Source: Saccharopolyspora shandongensis (lineage in GTDB: Bacteria; Actinomycetota; Actinomycetes; Mycobacteriales; Pseudonocardiaceae). From it: DNA of 64,000 bases. The notes under the pieces are model-generated. The model was not told the DNA's origin, ran no database searches, and saw only the letters and a program-made list of their open reading frames with translations. Positions 12,001 through 27,000 of this stretch are shown here, one piece after another (within the stretch, counting starts at the first letter, position 1; every line of letters starts with the position of its first letter). The stretch lies in assembly GCF_900106995.1 (NCBI RefSeq), contig NZ_FNOK01000055.1, forward strand, positions 1 through 64,000, written 5' to 3'. A program made the translations under genes and the position numbers.

Positions 12001-15000
12001 CTGCCGGCGGCATCCATCCCCAGCACCAGCCGCCCGGACGCCATCGAACCGGCGCCACCGCTGCCCACCCCGCGGGTGACGGAGGTCTCCGGTAAACGGG
12101 AGCTGGAACGCGGCCGGGAGGGTTCGGCGCTGCATGCCTCGCGTGTGCTTCGTTCGCTGGTTGCGGATCGGGCGGGCGTGGAGGAAGACGCTGTTACTGA
12201 TGAGCAGGTCGGCGAGTTCGTCAGGTCCCAGCCGGGCCCGGATGAGGTCGGCCCCCTGCTGGACCGGATCCAGACCGCCCGCGACCTGCTCAGCGAGGTC
12301 AGCGAGGTCAGCGCCGTCGACCAGTTGGAGAGCCGACGTAGGCATTACGTCGCCGCTATCGGCGAGATCAGCACGCTGCTGGGCAACGGCGAGCTGAACC
12401 GCGGGGCCGTCGTCGGGATCGCCAGGGAGATCGCGCGTGGGCTGGGGACACTCCGGGCTGACCCGAGGTCCGCGTCTGATCAGCCGTTTGCCGTTGACCG
12501 CGGAGCCGGGCAGGAGCCGTTGACGAGTGAAGACGATATCTACGCTGCCGCGGGGGATCTGAGGCATCTGAGGCCGGATTACAACGACCTGAAGGACGCG
12601 CAGCGAATCGTCAGCGAAACCAACCTGTTTGACACCCCGGTTAACCCTGATGTTGTCGATCTCGACGGTGAAATCGGCTGGGGTTTCCCGTTCAACACGG
12701 TGTCTCGCCTCGTTGCCGAGCAGCGCGCGAACCTCCCTCGTGGGTGGAATGAGCCTCGTCTGAAGCGGTTCGCCGCTGAACTCGGACGCGTTCTGCGCAC
12801 TGAGAATCCGGGGTGGGTGGTGCGTAGGGAGCTGGAGAAGCTGAGGGGCGGCGCCGGCCCCGGCGACGCGGCTCATCAGCCCTCCGTCCCCGTGATGCCC
12901 GTGATGGCGGGTGCGGCGTTGGAGGCGCAGCTGGCCCGGGTCAGCTCTGACGAGGACGCATGGCTGGCGCGGCTCCCCGCGGCCGAGAGGTGGCCGTATT
13001 TCAACGGGCTGGGTATCGCGAGCCGTCTGATCAACAAGAAGAATTTCGGGTACATCAGCCCGGCGGCGGCGGCTTTCCGCGAGGAGTACCCCGGGGACTG
13101 GGGCAATCTTGTGGAGATTGCCAAGCGAGCGCACGCGGGCTCGCAGCCGGTGCTGGCGTTGTTGAGGAGGACGCCTGAGCTGGCTGGGCTGGTGCATAAA
13201 GACTCATCACGGGTTTCTTTTCGTGGGTTGGTGCCTGTGTTGACGCATGTCGTGCGGGAGGGGTACCAGCGGGCGGCGAACGAGCCGGGTGATCGGGGTG
13301 GGCAGGAGCGTGTTCTTGCTTGGGATGCGCTGCCGGCCATTACGGTCGCTGGGCTGGAGGATGCGGCGAATCTTCTTGTTCGTGAGACTGATAGCGATCG
13401 CTGGGATGTGCTGGACGCGGCTCACCCGCTGACCGAGCGCGGTCGGGAGTGGAACGCTGAGTGGCTGAAACGTGGCCAAACCGCGGCGAAGGCCTTCTGG
13501 GCGAAAACGTCGGATTCTGAGACATCGAAGATTTTGAAGAGGCTGCCTCCGGCGAAGCGGGACGCGGTCGAGGTCATCACTGCTCATGTGCTGGCGGGCA
13601 ACCCGTTGGCTTTGTTGATGCTGGCGAAGACCGGGGCGTTCCGCGACGCCGACTCCTGGGGGCCTGTGCCCGAAAGGTGGTCCACTTCATCAACTGCTGT
13701 CGATGTGATGAAGGTCTTCGCGACCTTGGTGTCTGCTGGGCCTGTGGTGTCCGGGCAAGAGGTTTCCCGGGGCGCAGCGGCCGAACAGCGGGATGTGGTG
13801 CCGTTGAGCGCCGAGTGGCTGGTTCGTGCGGTGGATCAGCTTCGCACGGCCGAGCGAGACATATCGGTACAGAAATGGCTGGATCGCGCCGAGCAGCTGC
13901 GGACGGCGAAGGAATTGGTGTGGGCCGCGTACGGCGAGTTGAGCGATGACGACCTTGGTGCTCTGAATGCGTTGGACCCGGTGGTTCAGCGTGCGGTCAA
14001 CAGGCTCGTCGCAGAGGCATTGGCGGGTGTGCCGGAAGCGCTGCAGATCGTGTGGGCTGCGCCGCGGCTTGAGGAACTTGGCTGGGACCCCAATGTGGAG
14101 TCCGATGGCGTCGCCGTTGCTTTGTCGGCGCTGGAAGTCGTTGCTCGGAACTCGTCGGCCTCGCCGGAAAGCGCGTCCCCGGCGTCGATGGTGTTGCCGG
14201 TGCGGTCGCAGGGTGCTGTGCCGGTGGGTGACGGGCGGGTCGGCGCGCGGGACAGCGACGGTGATGGTGGCGCGCCGCAAGTGCTGCGTGACGCGCCGAG
14301 GCGAAGCCTGAGGTGGGCCGGAGATGAACCGGGGGAAAGCTCCACCGGTCCTGTCCGGGACGACGTCCCGACGTTCTCTGACGACGACGTCTCCGAGGGC
14401 TTCGGGGGCTTCGGGGACGGCTCCGAGTTTTCCGGCGACTCGGGGGATGTGCCGGGTGATAAGGGCAACGAGGTTGTCGGGCGGCCGGGGGTTGCTGCGG
14501 AGCAGGGTCCGGGTTCCGGGCGCGGGGAGTCGACGGCCGGTGCGGGACAAGAACTTGAAGGCGACAGCGACCGTGGTGACAGGTTGCTGGGTGCTGGGGT
14601 TGGTGATTCTGCGTCGCTGGACAGCCAGCCCGAGTCGGTCGTGCGGCGGTTGGAGTTGACGACGCCTGGTGGGTTGGAGTCCCTGGCGCGTGACCTTGAG
14701 CTGCGTGAGGCGGAGCTGCGGTCGTCGTCGCTGCGGGAGGACGTGGCGAACGACCAGCGCCTTAACCGCGTGAGGATGGGGATGGGCGGGTCTTGGCGGG
14801 CAGCCGTGGACAGGGGGCTGGTCCCGGCCGCTTTGAGCGAGGTGTCGGAGAAGGAGAAGGTTCTCATTCTCAGGACGGTGGCGAAGCATATCGTGGCGAA
14901 GACGCCGTTGGCGGTGCAGGCGGTCGGGACATCGGAGCTGGCGGGCCTGGTTAACGACGAGGGTGAGAGCCGGATTCCGCTGGCGGGGTGGCTGGCGGTG

Positions 15001-18000
15001 CTGGCGCACGTGGCTGAGGGGTCAGGGAATGTTGTTGCCGGTGGTGCCGGGACGCCGGATGGGCCGTTGACGTTCGAGCAGTTGGAGAAGGTTGCGGGGG
15101 AGCTTGGTGATGCGGCTGAGGTGGAGCGTTGGGCTTTGCCGCCGACGGGCGAAGTACACGACGAGAAGCGGGAAGATGCGGCATGGCATCTGGCCAAAGC
15201 CAAGCTTGCGGTGTTTGAGGCGTCCGGTAACCCACAGGTGCGGGAGTCATTGGGGCGGCTGCAGTCGCGCGAGCAGGAGGTTGTGAAGACGTTCGTCGCG
15301 CATGTGCTGGCGATGAAACCGGTGGCGTTGCGGGTGATGGCGAAGACCGAGGCGTTCCGCGCCAGCGGGTCGTGGGGCAACACCGACGGATGGGCCACCG
15401 ACCTGGGGGATTTCAAAAAATCCAGGGATTTTGCCGCAACCTTGCTGGACCTGGTCGCCGGGGCTCTCCCGCAGGGGGCGGTTCCGGGTGGATTGTCGCA
15501 GATGCCGCAGCCGGGATCCGCCGAAGGTCAGAAGGCTGCGGGTTCCTTGCCTGCGGGATTGCGGGAGGTGGTCAGCGCTCTGGACCAGGACGAGCTGCGC
15601 CACTTGCAGTCGGCTTTGAGGACGGGGAGGTCGGCGTCCGATCGGCGGTCGGCTGGGTCCGAGCGGCGGTCGGGTTTGGCCGAGGCGAAGCGGAAGGTGG
15701 CCGGGGCCTATGACCGGCTGAGCCGGGAGAACCCTCAGGTCTGGGGCGGCCTGGACGCGGTGGTTCAGAGCGCGATCATCAGGTTCGTCGTCGAGGCATC
15801 GGTGAGTGGCTCGTTGGCGCAGAAGATTGCGCTGCGAACGGGCTTCGCCGCCGCCGGTGACGTTGAGTCGTTGTTGGGGGCTGTTGTTTCGGGGGGTATG
15901 GATTGGACGTCGCTGGCGGCGGCCGCAGAGGAGCTCGCGCCGGAAAGCGGCGGGCGGTCGGTGACGAGTGGGGTTTCTAGGAAGGGGCGTAAGCGGCAGC
16001 GTGCTGCTGTGGAGCAGGCCGGTCCTCAGGTGGGTTCTCCGGCGAAGCGGCAGCGCGGTGATGAGGCGGCGGGGGATTCGTGGGTGGGGGGTGTGTGGGA
16101 CAGGGCGCGGGTGCTGTCGGCGGTGTCGGTGCTGGAGCCGCCGGACAGTGGTGAGGCGTGGAGTGGGATTTGGGGCGAGTTGGGTCCGCCGGGCGGGTTG
16201 GACGCCTCTCGGGCTTTGGCGGGTGAGGATGGGGAGGTCTTTGAGGGTGTGGCGCGGGTGGTGTGGCTTCGGGCTAATCGGGGCGAGGTCGCTGAGGTGG
16301 TGTTCAACGAGATCCTGGCTGGTTTGAGGGCTGAGCAGCCGACCGCGGGGGCATCGTCACAGGCGCTGGAAGCGGGATCGTCACAGATGCAGGAACAGGC
16401 GCTGGACGGCGCGTCCGGGTTGCCGCTGGACGACACATTGGTTTCGGGGGCACGGCGCGGGCTGTTGCCGGATTGGCTTACCCCAGCCGAGTACGACGCT
16501 GCGGCGCGGGTCCTGGAGATGGATGACGAAGAGCGCGTCGCCGTGGTCGACGAGGTCGTGAGTCAGTGGGAACTGGCCGGCCAAGAAATGACGGTTTCCG
16601 CTCAGGGGCAGGAAGCCGAGTCCAATGCCGCCGACGACGGTAGTGCGGTCACCGGCATTTCGCCGCTCTCTGGCCTTGAAGGCGACAGCGACGGTGGTGG
16701 CGGGTTGCCGGGTGGTGAGTTTGGTGATTCTGCGTTGCTGGACCGCCAGCCCGAGTCGGTCGGCGGGCCGTTTGGTGCCGGGTCAAGCGACGCGGGTGAT
16801 AAGGGCAACGAGGTTGTCGGGCGGTCGCGGGTTGCTGCGGAGCAGGGTCAGGCTACAGCGGATGTTCGGCCGTTGGAGTTGACGCCTGGTGGGTTGAATT
16901 CCCTGGCGCGTGACCTTGAGCGGATCGAGGCGAGGCTGGAGTCGCCGTCGCTGTCGGAGAAGGATTTGGAGAACGCCCAGAGGCTGGGCGAGCTGAATAG
17001 TGGCCCGTTTTGGAATTCAGCCGTGTGGAGGGGGCTGCTGCCGGTGTTCCCGGCCGGTTCGGGTCCGTTCACTCTCCATGTCAAGACGATTTTCCGGCAT
17101 ATCGCGGCGAAGACGCCGTTGGCCGTGGAGGTGGTCAAGGGGACACCTGAGCTGGCGGGCTTGCTTCACGGGGATGTGAGCCGGATTCCGCCGGCGGGGT
17201 GGCCGGCGGTGCTGGTGCACGTGGCTTGGGGGTCGGGGAATGTTGCCGGGACGCCGGTTGGGCCGGTTGAGCGGTTGACGTTCGAGGGGTTGGAGGGGGT
17301 GGCGCGGAAGCTTGGTGATGAGGCTGAGGTGGCGCGTTGGGCTTTGCCGCCGACGGACGGAGTGCCCGACGAGAAGTTCGAGAAGTCGCGGGAGCTTACG
17401 GCGGAGTTTCTGGTCAGAGCCAAACATGCTGTGCGTGCGGCGTTCCTGGAGAACCTTGTGAGTCCAGATGCACGGGGTCTCTTGCAGCAGCTTCTCAAGA
17501 AACAGCCGGGCAAGTGGGAAGCTGTGAAGACGTTCGTGGCGCATGTGCTGGCGTTGAATCCGTTTGCGTTGCGGGTGATGGGGAAGACCGAGGCGTTCCG
17601 CGACGCCGAGTCGTGGGGCGACACCGACGGCTGGACCGACACGCGCGCAGCCGACCCACCCAGGGAAGTTGCGGCAACCTTGCTGAATCTGGTCGCCAGG
17701 TTGGTTCCTGAACAGCCGGGATCCGCCGAAAGTCAGGAGGATGCGGATCCCATCATGCCTGCGGGATTGCGGGCGGTGGTCAGCGCTATGGACCGGGCCG
17801 AGCTGGACCTCTCGAACAGACAATTGCAAAAGCGGCGGTCGGTTCTGGTCGAGGCGAAGCGGAAGGTGGCCAGGGCTTATGACGAGCTGAGCGGGGGGGA
17901 CAGTCAGGTCCCGCGCCTGGACCCGGTGGTTCAGAGCGCGATCAACAGGTTCGTCGCCGAGGCATCGGTGACTGGTTCGATGGCGCAGAAGCTGGTGTTG

Positions 18001-21000
18001 CAAACAGAAGAGCTTCGTGGCTCCGCCGGTGACGTCAAGGCGTTGTTGAAGGCTGTTTCGAGGGGTATGGATTGGAGGCCGCTGGCGGCGGCCACGGAGG
18101 AGCACGATGCGGCGCCGGAAGGCGGCGGGCGGTCGGTGGCGAGTGGGGTGTCTGGGGATCGGACCAAGCGGCCGGCGTCTGTGGAGCAGGTGGGTTCTCC
18201 GGCGAAGCGTCAGCGGGGTGATGACGGTGCGGGGTCTGGTTTTGGTGCGGGGTTTGGTGGGTTGGTGTGGTCGCCGGAGCGTGTGGTGGCCTTGGTGGCT
18301 GGGTTGGATGCGGTGGAGGAGGGTACGGCTGACGCTGTGGTGTTGGCGCATGGGCGGGTGGACGCGGAGGTGGAGGGTGTTTTTGCCCGTCTGCCCGGGA
18401 ATGTTCGGCAGGCGGTGGATCGGTTTGTGGGTTATGTGTTGGAGGGTCGGCGGTTTGCGTTGCGGGTGGTGGAGCAGACGCCGCAGTTGCGGGGGGCTGC
18501 TGGTTCTGCCGAGTCGTTGTTGGGGGCTGTGGCGGCGGGTTTGGCGTGGGAGGCGTTGGAGGGTGGGTCTGCGGCATGGGACGGGTTCGCGGGGGCGTTG
18601 ACTGGTCGGGGGGCGTCGTTTGATGGCGGGGTAATGCCGGGGTCGTTGGAGGTGGTTCCGCCGCAGCAGGATGTACGGGGGGTGCTGGATGCGACGGTGA
18701 TGCATGCGTTTACGGAGGGTCGGGTTGCGGCTGAGGCGCTGGTGGTGGGGTGGCCGAAGGACGGTTTGAGAGGTGGTGCGGGAATTCGGGCGTGGCACGT
18801 GCCGGCGATGGGGCAATTGCCAGCTGGTCTGAGTGATGCGGATTTCCGGTACTCGGTGGTCGTGGTCGATAATCAAGGGCAGAAGCTTGATCTGGTGGTC
18901 GATGACGAGGTAGCGCCGCCGGGGCAGTTGCACATGCCGGAGGCTGCGCCTGCCGATCCGAACATCGCAGCCGCGCGTGGTGTCCTCGACAAGTTCGCTG
19001 ACATGAACCAGTTGGAGGAGAGTCGGCCTCTGCATTATGCCGCTGCGGTCGACGCGATTAGCCAGCTGTTGAGGAATGGCGAGTTCAGTGACGCATATAT
19101 CGACGACGATGCTCGGTTGATCGCGCGTGGGCTTGGAGTGCTTCGTCCTGCGCTGGTGACGTTTGCGCCGCCTGCGGTGGTTCTTGGAGACGGTCAGGCC
19201 CGGTTGACGAGTGCAGACGACATCTACGCGGTCGCAGCGGATCTGAGTCCGGATTACAACGCCCTGACGATCGCGTGGCGAATCGTCGACAAGACCAATC
19301 TCTTTGACCCGTCGGTTGATCTCGGGAGCACGGTTGGCGGTGGCGTGGGATCTCAGTACGACGCCGTTTCCCGTCTCGTTGCCCATCAATACGCGACGAA
19401 TCCTGGCTTGAGGTGGAACGAGAAGAATCTGGAGGAGTTCGCGGTTGGTCTTGGCCTCATTCTGGGCACGGTCAATCCGGCGTGGGTGGTGCAGTTCGAG
19501 GGGTTGGGCGGTAGCGGCCCTGGTCAGGCCGATCCGGATCCGGATCCGCTAGCGGCGCCGGTGCAGTACGACCCGTATGAACTTCGGGCCTGGAAAGAGC
19601 AGCAGCGACGTGAGCAGCTGCCCGGGGGTAGGAACGATCCGGCCGGGGCCGGCCCGTTTTCCCAGCCACCGGCACCGGCACGCGCGCCGGAGGATGTGAC
19701 GCCGGCCGAGTTGTCGGTGTCGGAGGTCATGGACGCGCAACCGATGCCGGTGGCGGGTGATCCGCGTCTTCCGTGGCGGCCTGCCACCGAGGGGCCGGCG
19801 ACTCAGAACATGGTGCCGTCGGCGGTTGATCTGGAACTCGTTGACCATCTCCAGGGTGGCAAGGACCGGCGTCCGGATTACGAGAGTGCACGTCGGGCGC
19901 TTGAGGAGCGGGTGGAGCGGCTGGAGGAGCTCGCCGCCAGCCCCACGACCAGCCCCACGACGGCCGCCCAGCTCAATCGGGCGCGTGAGGACCTGGGCAT
20001 TTTCGACACGCTCAAGGACCGGTCTGACTGGGCCGCGCTTGATCCTGGCCACGTGGCGGCCATGGTGACGGCCGAGCGGCGCGGCCGTATGTACCTGGAG
20101 CGGGACACGGCCAGGCTGCGCGAGCGGCTGCAATCCGAAGAGTGGGCCAAGGGCTATCCGGTCCAGGACGAGGCGCAATATCAGCGGCTGCTTGATCGGG
20201 TTTACGAGTACGTCGGCAACGAGATGGTGCCGGCGGTCAACCGGAAGGCCACACAATGGCTCCCCTCGGTCGGACGCACGGCGATGGACCACATCCTTGC
20301 CACGGGAACGCTGCAAGGCATGTGGGAGACAGGTGGGACGGCAGGCGTAACCGGATTCGCCAGCCGTGGTGCGTATGACGAGATGTTGGGTCATGCGGCG
20401 GCGGTCGGGCGGCAGGCCGGACAGTTCCAGAACCCGAACGACCCCAACAACCGCTTCCAGCCGGCCAGACCTGAGCTACTGCCGCTCTACGCTTCCCACG
20501 TAGACCCGCGGTTCGAGCCCTCCGGAACGGACCTGAGCTACGGTCATGTCGCTTTCTTCCTCAATCCCGAAGTTGGTGGCAGGGCCACGTTCACCCCGAA
20601 CACCAGCGTCAGCAGCCAGCCGTCCGCCAGCGCGAGGGCGGTCACCGGTCCCAGCGGTATTCCGACGATCCTGGCGTACACCAAGGCGCCCCGCTTGCGG
20701 TTGCTGGCCGGCTTGGCCACCAACTTCGAGCACGACCCCGAGCTGGCGCTGTCGCTGGCGGACCGAGCGCCCAAGGTGCCTTACATCGAGCGGCAGATCC
20801 TGGGCCGAGTGACTTTGGCCGACGTGGATCGGGTCGTGATCAACTTCGGCAACGGGCGGGACGGCGCACCAACGCTTGTCACGGCCAGAGACCTCGCGTC
20901 GGCCCTCGTGGACCGAGCTCGCAGGGACGGGCACAACCTCACCGTCGAGCTGCACCCCGCCGGGAAACCCGCGCCAGCCATGCGGTCTGCCACCGGGTAC

Positions 21001-24000
21001 CCGGCAGTCGTCCGGCTGGGGAAGGAGCTGGAACCCGGCCGGGAGTACTCGGTCGACCGGCTGCGCGCCCTGCGTGTGCTTCGTTCGCTGGTTGCGGATC
21101 GGGTAGCCGTGGACGAAGACGCCGTTACTGCTGAGCAGGTCCGTGAATTCGTCAGGTCCCAGCCGGGCCCGGACGATGTCGGCACCCTGCTGTACCGGAT
21201 CCAGACCGCCCGCGAGCTGCTCAGCGAGGTCAGCGACGTCGACCAGCTGGAGAACCGCCGTAGGGATTACACCGCCGCGCTCGCCGAGATCAGCACGCTG
21301 CTGGGCAACCGCGAGCTGAATCGCGATGCCGTCCTCGAGGTCGCCAGGGGGATCGCGCGTGGGCTGGGCGCACTCCGGGCCGAGCCGAGGACCGCGTCTG
21401 ACCAGCCGCTTGCCGTTGACCGCGGAGACGGTCAGAAGCCGCTGAACCTGAGGGGCGGCGCCGGTCTCAGGGAGCGCCGAGGGCTGCGCGGCCTCATGAG
21501 GCGGCTGATGAACGTGCAGGAGGACGCTGGCCCGTCCACCCAGCCTCCGCCGCGGCACACCGCACCCGAACCGTCGCAACGGCCCGAGGCCGGCCCGTCC
21601 ACTCAGACCGAGGGCATGCGGATCGCCCACGAGGTGGTGATCGATCCCGCGAATCCACCCGCGGTGCTGTCCCGGGATGTGCTGGTTACGCGCATCGATG
21701 GCGGGCAGTTGGTGGCTGAGGATTTCGAAGCGGCGACGGGTGGGTCTCTGGAGCTGCGGCTGCTCGGCGGTGATCCCCGTGAGGCGAGGGCGCGTCTGCG
21801 TGCGGCGGCCGTTGTTGCGGATCTTGCCGGGGTCGTGGTGGCGACGGCTCCCGTCGCCGGGCAGGCGTGGGTGCTGACCCGGAAGCAGGTGGTGCGTGAG
21901 GAATTCGGGCCGGAGTTCTTGCGGAGCGGGGTCGACTACTACGCCCACGCGGTCGACAGCGCGGGCAGCACGATCGACCTCGACCTGGACCAGCTGTCGC
22001 GCATGGCGCAGGAGAAATACGCTCCGCTGACCTGGACGTTGGAGGGAATGCGTCAAGCGGCAATACGCCTTGCAATGCTGGGGGAACCACCGAACGACGT
22101 CCGGCGATACGAGGACTATCGGGCCACGGTGGAGCAGGCCTACCGCGACCAACGCTTGAGTCAGGAGTCGCAGGACTTCCTGGCCGCGCTGAAAAAGCCG
22201 CACCGGGACGCGATCACCGCCATCGTCACCGACGTGCTCTACGGCACCAAGGAAGCGGCGACGATGCTGGTGGCGACACCGGAACTTCAGGGCTCCTCTT
22301 GGAGGCGCGCCACCAGCTTGCTGGACGCTTTCGCGACGCAACTGCGGGCGAACCGGCCTGCTGGCCTTGGTGAGATCGCCCCGCAGCTGACGGTTGCTCC
22401 CTTTACTACGGCGGTGGCACTCCCCGGGGAGGAATCAGCAGGCGCGGCGGCGTTGCCTGGGCCGGTGGCGGTTGATGGGGTGATTTCCGGTCGGCAGTTG
22501 GTGGAGAAGGTGGTTGGGGGGCGTGAGGCGCTGGAGGAATTCCAGGGGGCGCTGCGTGAGCGGGAGTTGCAGGTTGTGAAGCCGGAGCAGGTTCTGCTGG
22601 GTTCTTTTGCCGGTGATGCTCGGAGTCAGCTGGAGATTTTCGCAGAGAGGGGTGTTTTTGCTCAGGCGGTGCTAGTGCGGCTGCCGCGATCCGGGGGGGC
22701 TGGGCGGGCTTGGCGTGTGACTGTTGGGGCAGTGCAAATGTGGGAGGCGTTGGGCGAGTTCCCTGAGGGTTTTGAGGATAGTTTCGCTGATTACTTCTTG
22801 TACGCGGTTGATGATCAGGGGCGTGTGGTTTTTCCCGAGTCGTCGGGTGTGGAGCCTGGGGAATCGGTCGGGAGTGGTGCTCGCGGTGGGGTGGTGTCTT
22901 GGGTTGATCATGCCGGGTTCGCCGGGATGGCTACCGAACAGGCTCGGCCTGCTGGCCTTGGTGAGATCGCCCCGCAGCTGACGGCGGTCGGGAGCGGTGT
23001 TCGCGGGGAGCAGCAGGCTGATCCTGATTCGGTTGACGGGCTGGTCTGGACGCTCGGCGACTTGGCCGCAGCGGCGGAGTGGCTTTGGGATGCCGGGAAC
23101 GAGCGCCTGTCGGAGGAGGAGCGAGACAGTGCCGAGAGCCGCTTCGACCAGGCGATGGAGCAGGTGGAAAACGCCATCACGGCGCTGGCCAGGCCGCAGA
23201 AGATCTTCCTGACGAGCCTGTCATCGGAGTACGTCAAGGCCATCAGGACGATCATCGCTCTCGCGTTGATCGGCAGTCCGGCGACGACGGGAGCGTTCGC
23301 GAGGACGCCGGCGTTGGAGTCTGCCGAGCCCCAGGCTGACGTGTTGCTGAAGATCTTCGTGCAGCAACTGCGGGATCATCGGCCGGGGTCGTCGGCGTTG
23401 GCTGCGCCGGAGCCGGGATCGGAGACTGCCAGGCGGTCGGACGAGGTGAGCTTGCCGTCGGTTGAGCCGTTGACGGAGCGGCCCGCGCCGGGGTCGCGGG
23501 TCGGTGCGCGGGACGGGGCTTGGGACAACGGCGGATCTTCCGTGGAGTTCGATGAAATCGCTGCCGACAATCAGGTGATCACCCGTAAGCAGCTGAGGGA
23601 CAACGTGGTCTATGGGCCCACGGCGCGGAAGAACTTCCGGCAGGCGCTGAGCATTCGAGGCCTGCCGGACGCTGAGCCGGAGCCGGCCTTCTTCAGCGAC
23701 GTTGCGAAACTCGCCAAGGCTTTGCTGACGACTCTGGCCGATGCCGGTGCATTCGTCGAGGCGGTGGTGGTGCGGTGGCCGAAGACCGGGGCGTTCGAGT
23801 TGGACGGTCAGGCATGGCATCTGAGCGTCGAGCAGGTGCGGGACTCGGAATTCCCGGCCAACTTCGAGGACGCTGCCTCCAGGTACTTCCTGTATGCGGT
23901 ACGCGACGACGGTAGTGCGTTCACCGGCAATTCCCCGCTTCCCAGCCTTGAAGGCGATCCTGGGGTGAGGTCGGAGGTGTCCGGGCCTCGTGGTGGTGGG

Positions 24001-27000
24001 CCGAGGCCGGGCGGGGTGAGCCTGCCGTCGGTTGAGCCGTCGGTTGAGCGGCCCGCGCGGGGATCGTTCGAAGGGCGGGTTGGTGCGCGGGAGGAGTCTT
24101 CACACGACGATGGGTTCCTCATCGAGGTCGAAGAGGCCCGCGCCGGGGAACCTGCACCAGGCGTGCGTTCTGCCGCCGGGGATCCGGCGGTCGTCCGGCT
24201 GGGGCAGGAGCTGGACCGGGGCCGGGAGTATTCGCCCGACCGGCTGCGGGCTTTGCGCTCGCTTCGCTTCATGGTCGCCGATCGGGAGAACGTTGAGGAA
24301 AACGCCGTCACCGCTGATCAGGTCCGCGCGTTCGTCAGGTCCCGGCCAGGCCGGGACCATGTCGGCACGCTGCTGTACCGGATTCAGACGGCCCGCGACG
24401 TTCTCAGCGAGGTCAGCGACATCAAGCGGCTGGAGACCCGCCGTAGGCATTACGAAGCCGCGATTGCCGAAATCAGCACATTGCTGGGCAACGGCGAGCT
24501 GAACCGCGATGCCGTCATCGAGATCGCCAAGAGGATCGCGCGTGGGCTGGGGGCGCTCCGGCCCGAGTTGGCGACCTCGTTTGGCCAGCCGCCCGCCGCC
24601 GGCCGCGGAGAGGGCCGGGAGGCGCTGACGAGTGAAGCCGAGATCTACGCTGCCGCAACGAAGCTGGGCCCGCCGCACTACAACGTCCTGAATGATGCGC
24701 AGTGGATTGTCGCCGAGACCAACCTGTTTGACACCCCGGTTGACCTGGACCGGGTCGACGTCGGCGTTGAAGTCGGCGTGGGTTTCCCGTACAACACGGT
24801 GTCCCGCCTCGTTGCCGAGCGGATCGCGAACAGTGGCTGGAACAAGAAGGATCTGAAGCGGTTCGCCGCTGAACTGGGACGCGTTCTGCGTACCGAGAAT
24901 CCGCGGTGGGTGGTGCGTACGGAGCTGGAGAAGCTGAGGGGCGGCGCCGGCCCCGGCGACGGGAATCATCGGGCCTCCGGCGCGCCAGCACAACTGGACC
25001 CGGCGGCACAACGCCCCGGAAACGCACAACCGGCTCGGCGGGCGGATGAGGTTTGGGGGGATGCGTTAAAAGACGCGTTCCTGGCGAATCCGAATGTGCT
25101 GTTGGAGCCGGAAACGTGGTTGGACCGGGCTCGTACAGCTGTCGAGGCGGCTGGTGTTAAGGCGTCGGCGTCGAGCGAGAGCTCGTTCAAGAAACATCTG
25201 CCTTTTGCGCGGAAGGGCCTTGGTTCGGGTTCTGGCGCGGCGGGGTGGGTCGTGTCCCTGGATCGGGAGTACATGTTCTTTCCGAATGCTGCGGTATCGG
25301 ATGCTGCGGTATCGGATGGTGATGGTGGGGGGTTGGCGGGTGATCGAGAGCGCTTGAACTGGGACGATGTGCTGGAACAGGATGGGGTTGAGGTGTTGGC
25401 GGGGTTCGTCAAGGCGCCTCGGCGTTTCATTCCGGTGGCCAAGGTCGATGCGGTGCACGGTCGAAAGTCGCCCCACGCTTCCACGCGCATTGTTGCTGAG
25501 ATCAATGGGTTGTTGCTGGCGAATGGTGCGGGTCATATCTTTGGCGTCCATGACGGCAAGCGGGTTGCGGGGTTCGTATATGCGTCGACTGGCAAGAAGG
25601 GGGATCGGTTGTTGTCGGTGGCCGAGATCCCGGATGTCGGTCGTGCACAGTTGCAGCCCGAACACCGGCCGGGTGGGTGGGAGTTGCTGGTGGGTGACGA
25701 CTGGCGGGCGTGGTTGAGTGACGGTGCGGTGGAGTTGTTGTCGGACCTGCAAGGGGGTCGGCCGCGGCGGGTGGACGGGTTGTCGATGCGGGCAGTGGCG
25801 GAACTGAACTCGGTCGGCGCCGTTGCGGGCGTGGGGGACCTGGTCGCGTCTGTTGGCGAGAACCTGCAGCTGCAGCCGGCCGGGAGTAAGGCGAAGGCGA
25901 CGCTGACCAAGTTGGAGGAACCGGAGCTCGGTGAAAAGAACTACCGCGCGCAGCAGCAGGCGCGGAACAGGCGGGGGCAGGGGGCACCGGGGAGGGCGCG
26001 CTACGTCAAGCGGCAACGGCGTGCCGAGGAGAGCCCGGTGCAGCTGGAGTCGTTCAAGCGGGTTGATTTCGCGTCTGACGCGACGCCGGCGGAGAGGATG
26101 GAGGCGTTCTATGAGGCGAATCCGGGCCCCATTCCTGCGCGCATTCTGAAGCAGGTGGGCTGGCCGGGACTGCCGCTAGACGATCCCATCGGCCAGAGTA
26201 GTTTCGAACACTGGCACCTTCGTCTCCACAAGCGTTTGGGTGACGGAAGCTTCGAGGGGTCGAGTGCCTGGATTGTCACCGAGGCACGTGGTGACGAGAC
26301 GGCTTATCTGCATGTGCCCAAGATGCCGATGGCCGATATCGGTGGGCGAACGGGGCACCGGTTCGCCGCGGCCGATTGGGGGAAATTGTTAGACGCAAGC
26401 CATTTGAAGGTACTGCTTTTCTTCGCGCGGGATCCGATGCGGAAGTTCTCTCGTACTGATGTTTGGAATGAAATCTGGGGGCCGGGCTCCGGCGTCAGCA
26501 AGGACCAAGTTCGTGACACAATCTCGAAACTCAACAGGGTGTTGAGGCGGCACGGTGCCGGGATCATTGTTTCGCACACGCCCCGAAAAGGGGGTGGTGA
26601 GGGTTCGTGGTGGTATACGACGACCGGTGCGCCAGGGGATCGGCTGGTTGATAAGTCCTCGATCGAAGGTCTGGTGAAGAGGGTGCTGCCGCTGCCGCGC
26701 GGGCGTTCAGTGCGGGCTGCGGGGTTGTTGATGAAGACGTCTGGGTGGTGGGGGTGGTTGAGGCGCGATGAGTTCGATGTGATGCGTGCGCTGACAGCCC
26801 AGCCGGAGTCGGGTGCGTGGTTGGAGCTTGATGTTTTCGCGGACGCCAAGGGCACGATCCCGCTGGAACGACTGGAGCGGATCGGGGAACAGTTGAATGC
26901 GGTCCTGGAACCCCGGCCCGACCCGGAGACTGGGCGGGAATCGGTGAGTTCGGGTTTGGTTGCGTTTGACCCCGAGCTGGGGATGATGTTCGTTCCGGGT

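Noticed and set aside
17017-19389. Minus-strand frame of 790 codons
   Set aside because: Antisense to modules B and C with a His/Arg/Pro-rich translation; no start signal.
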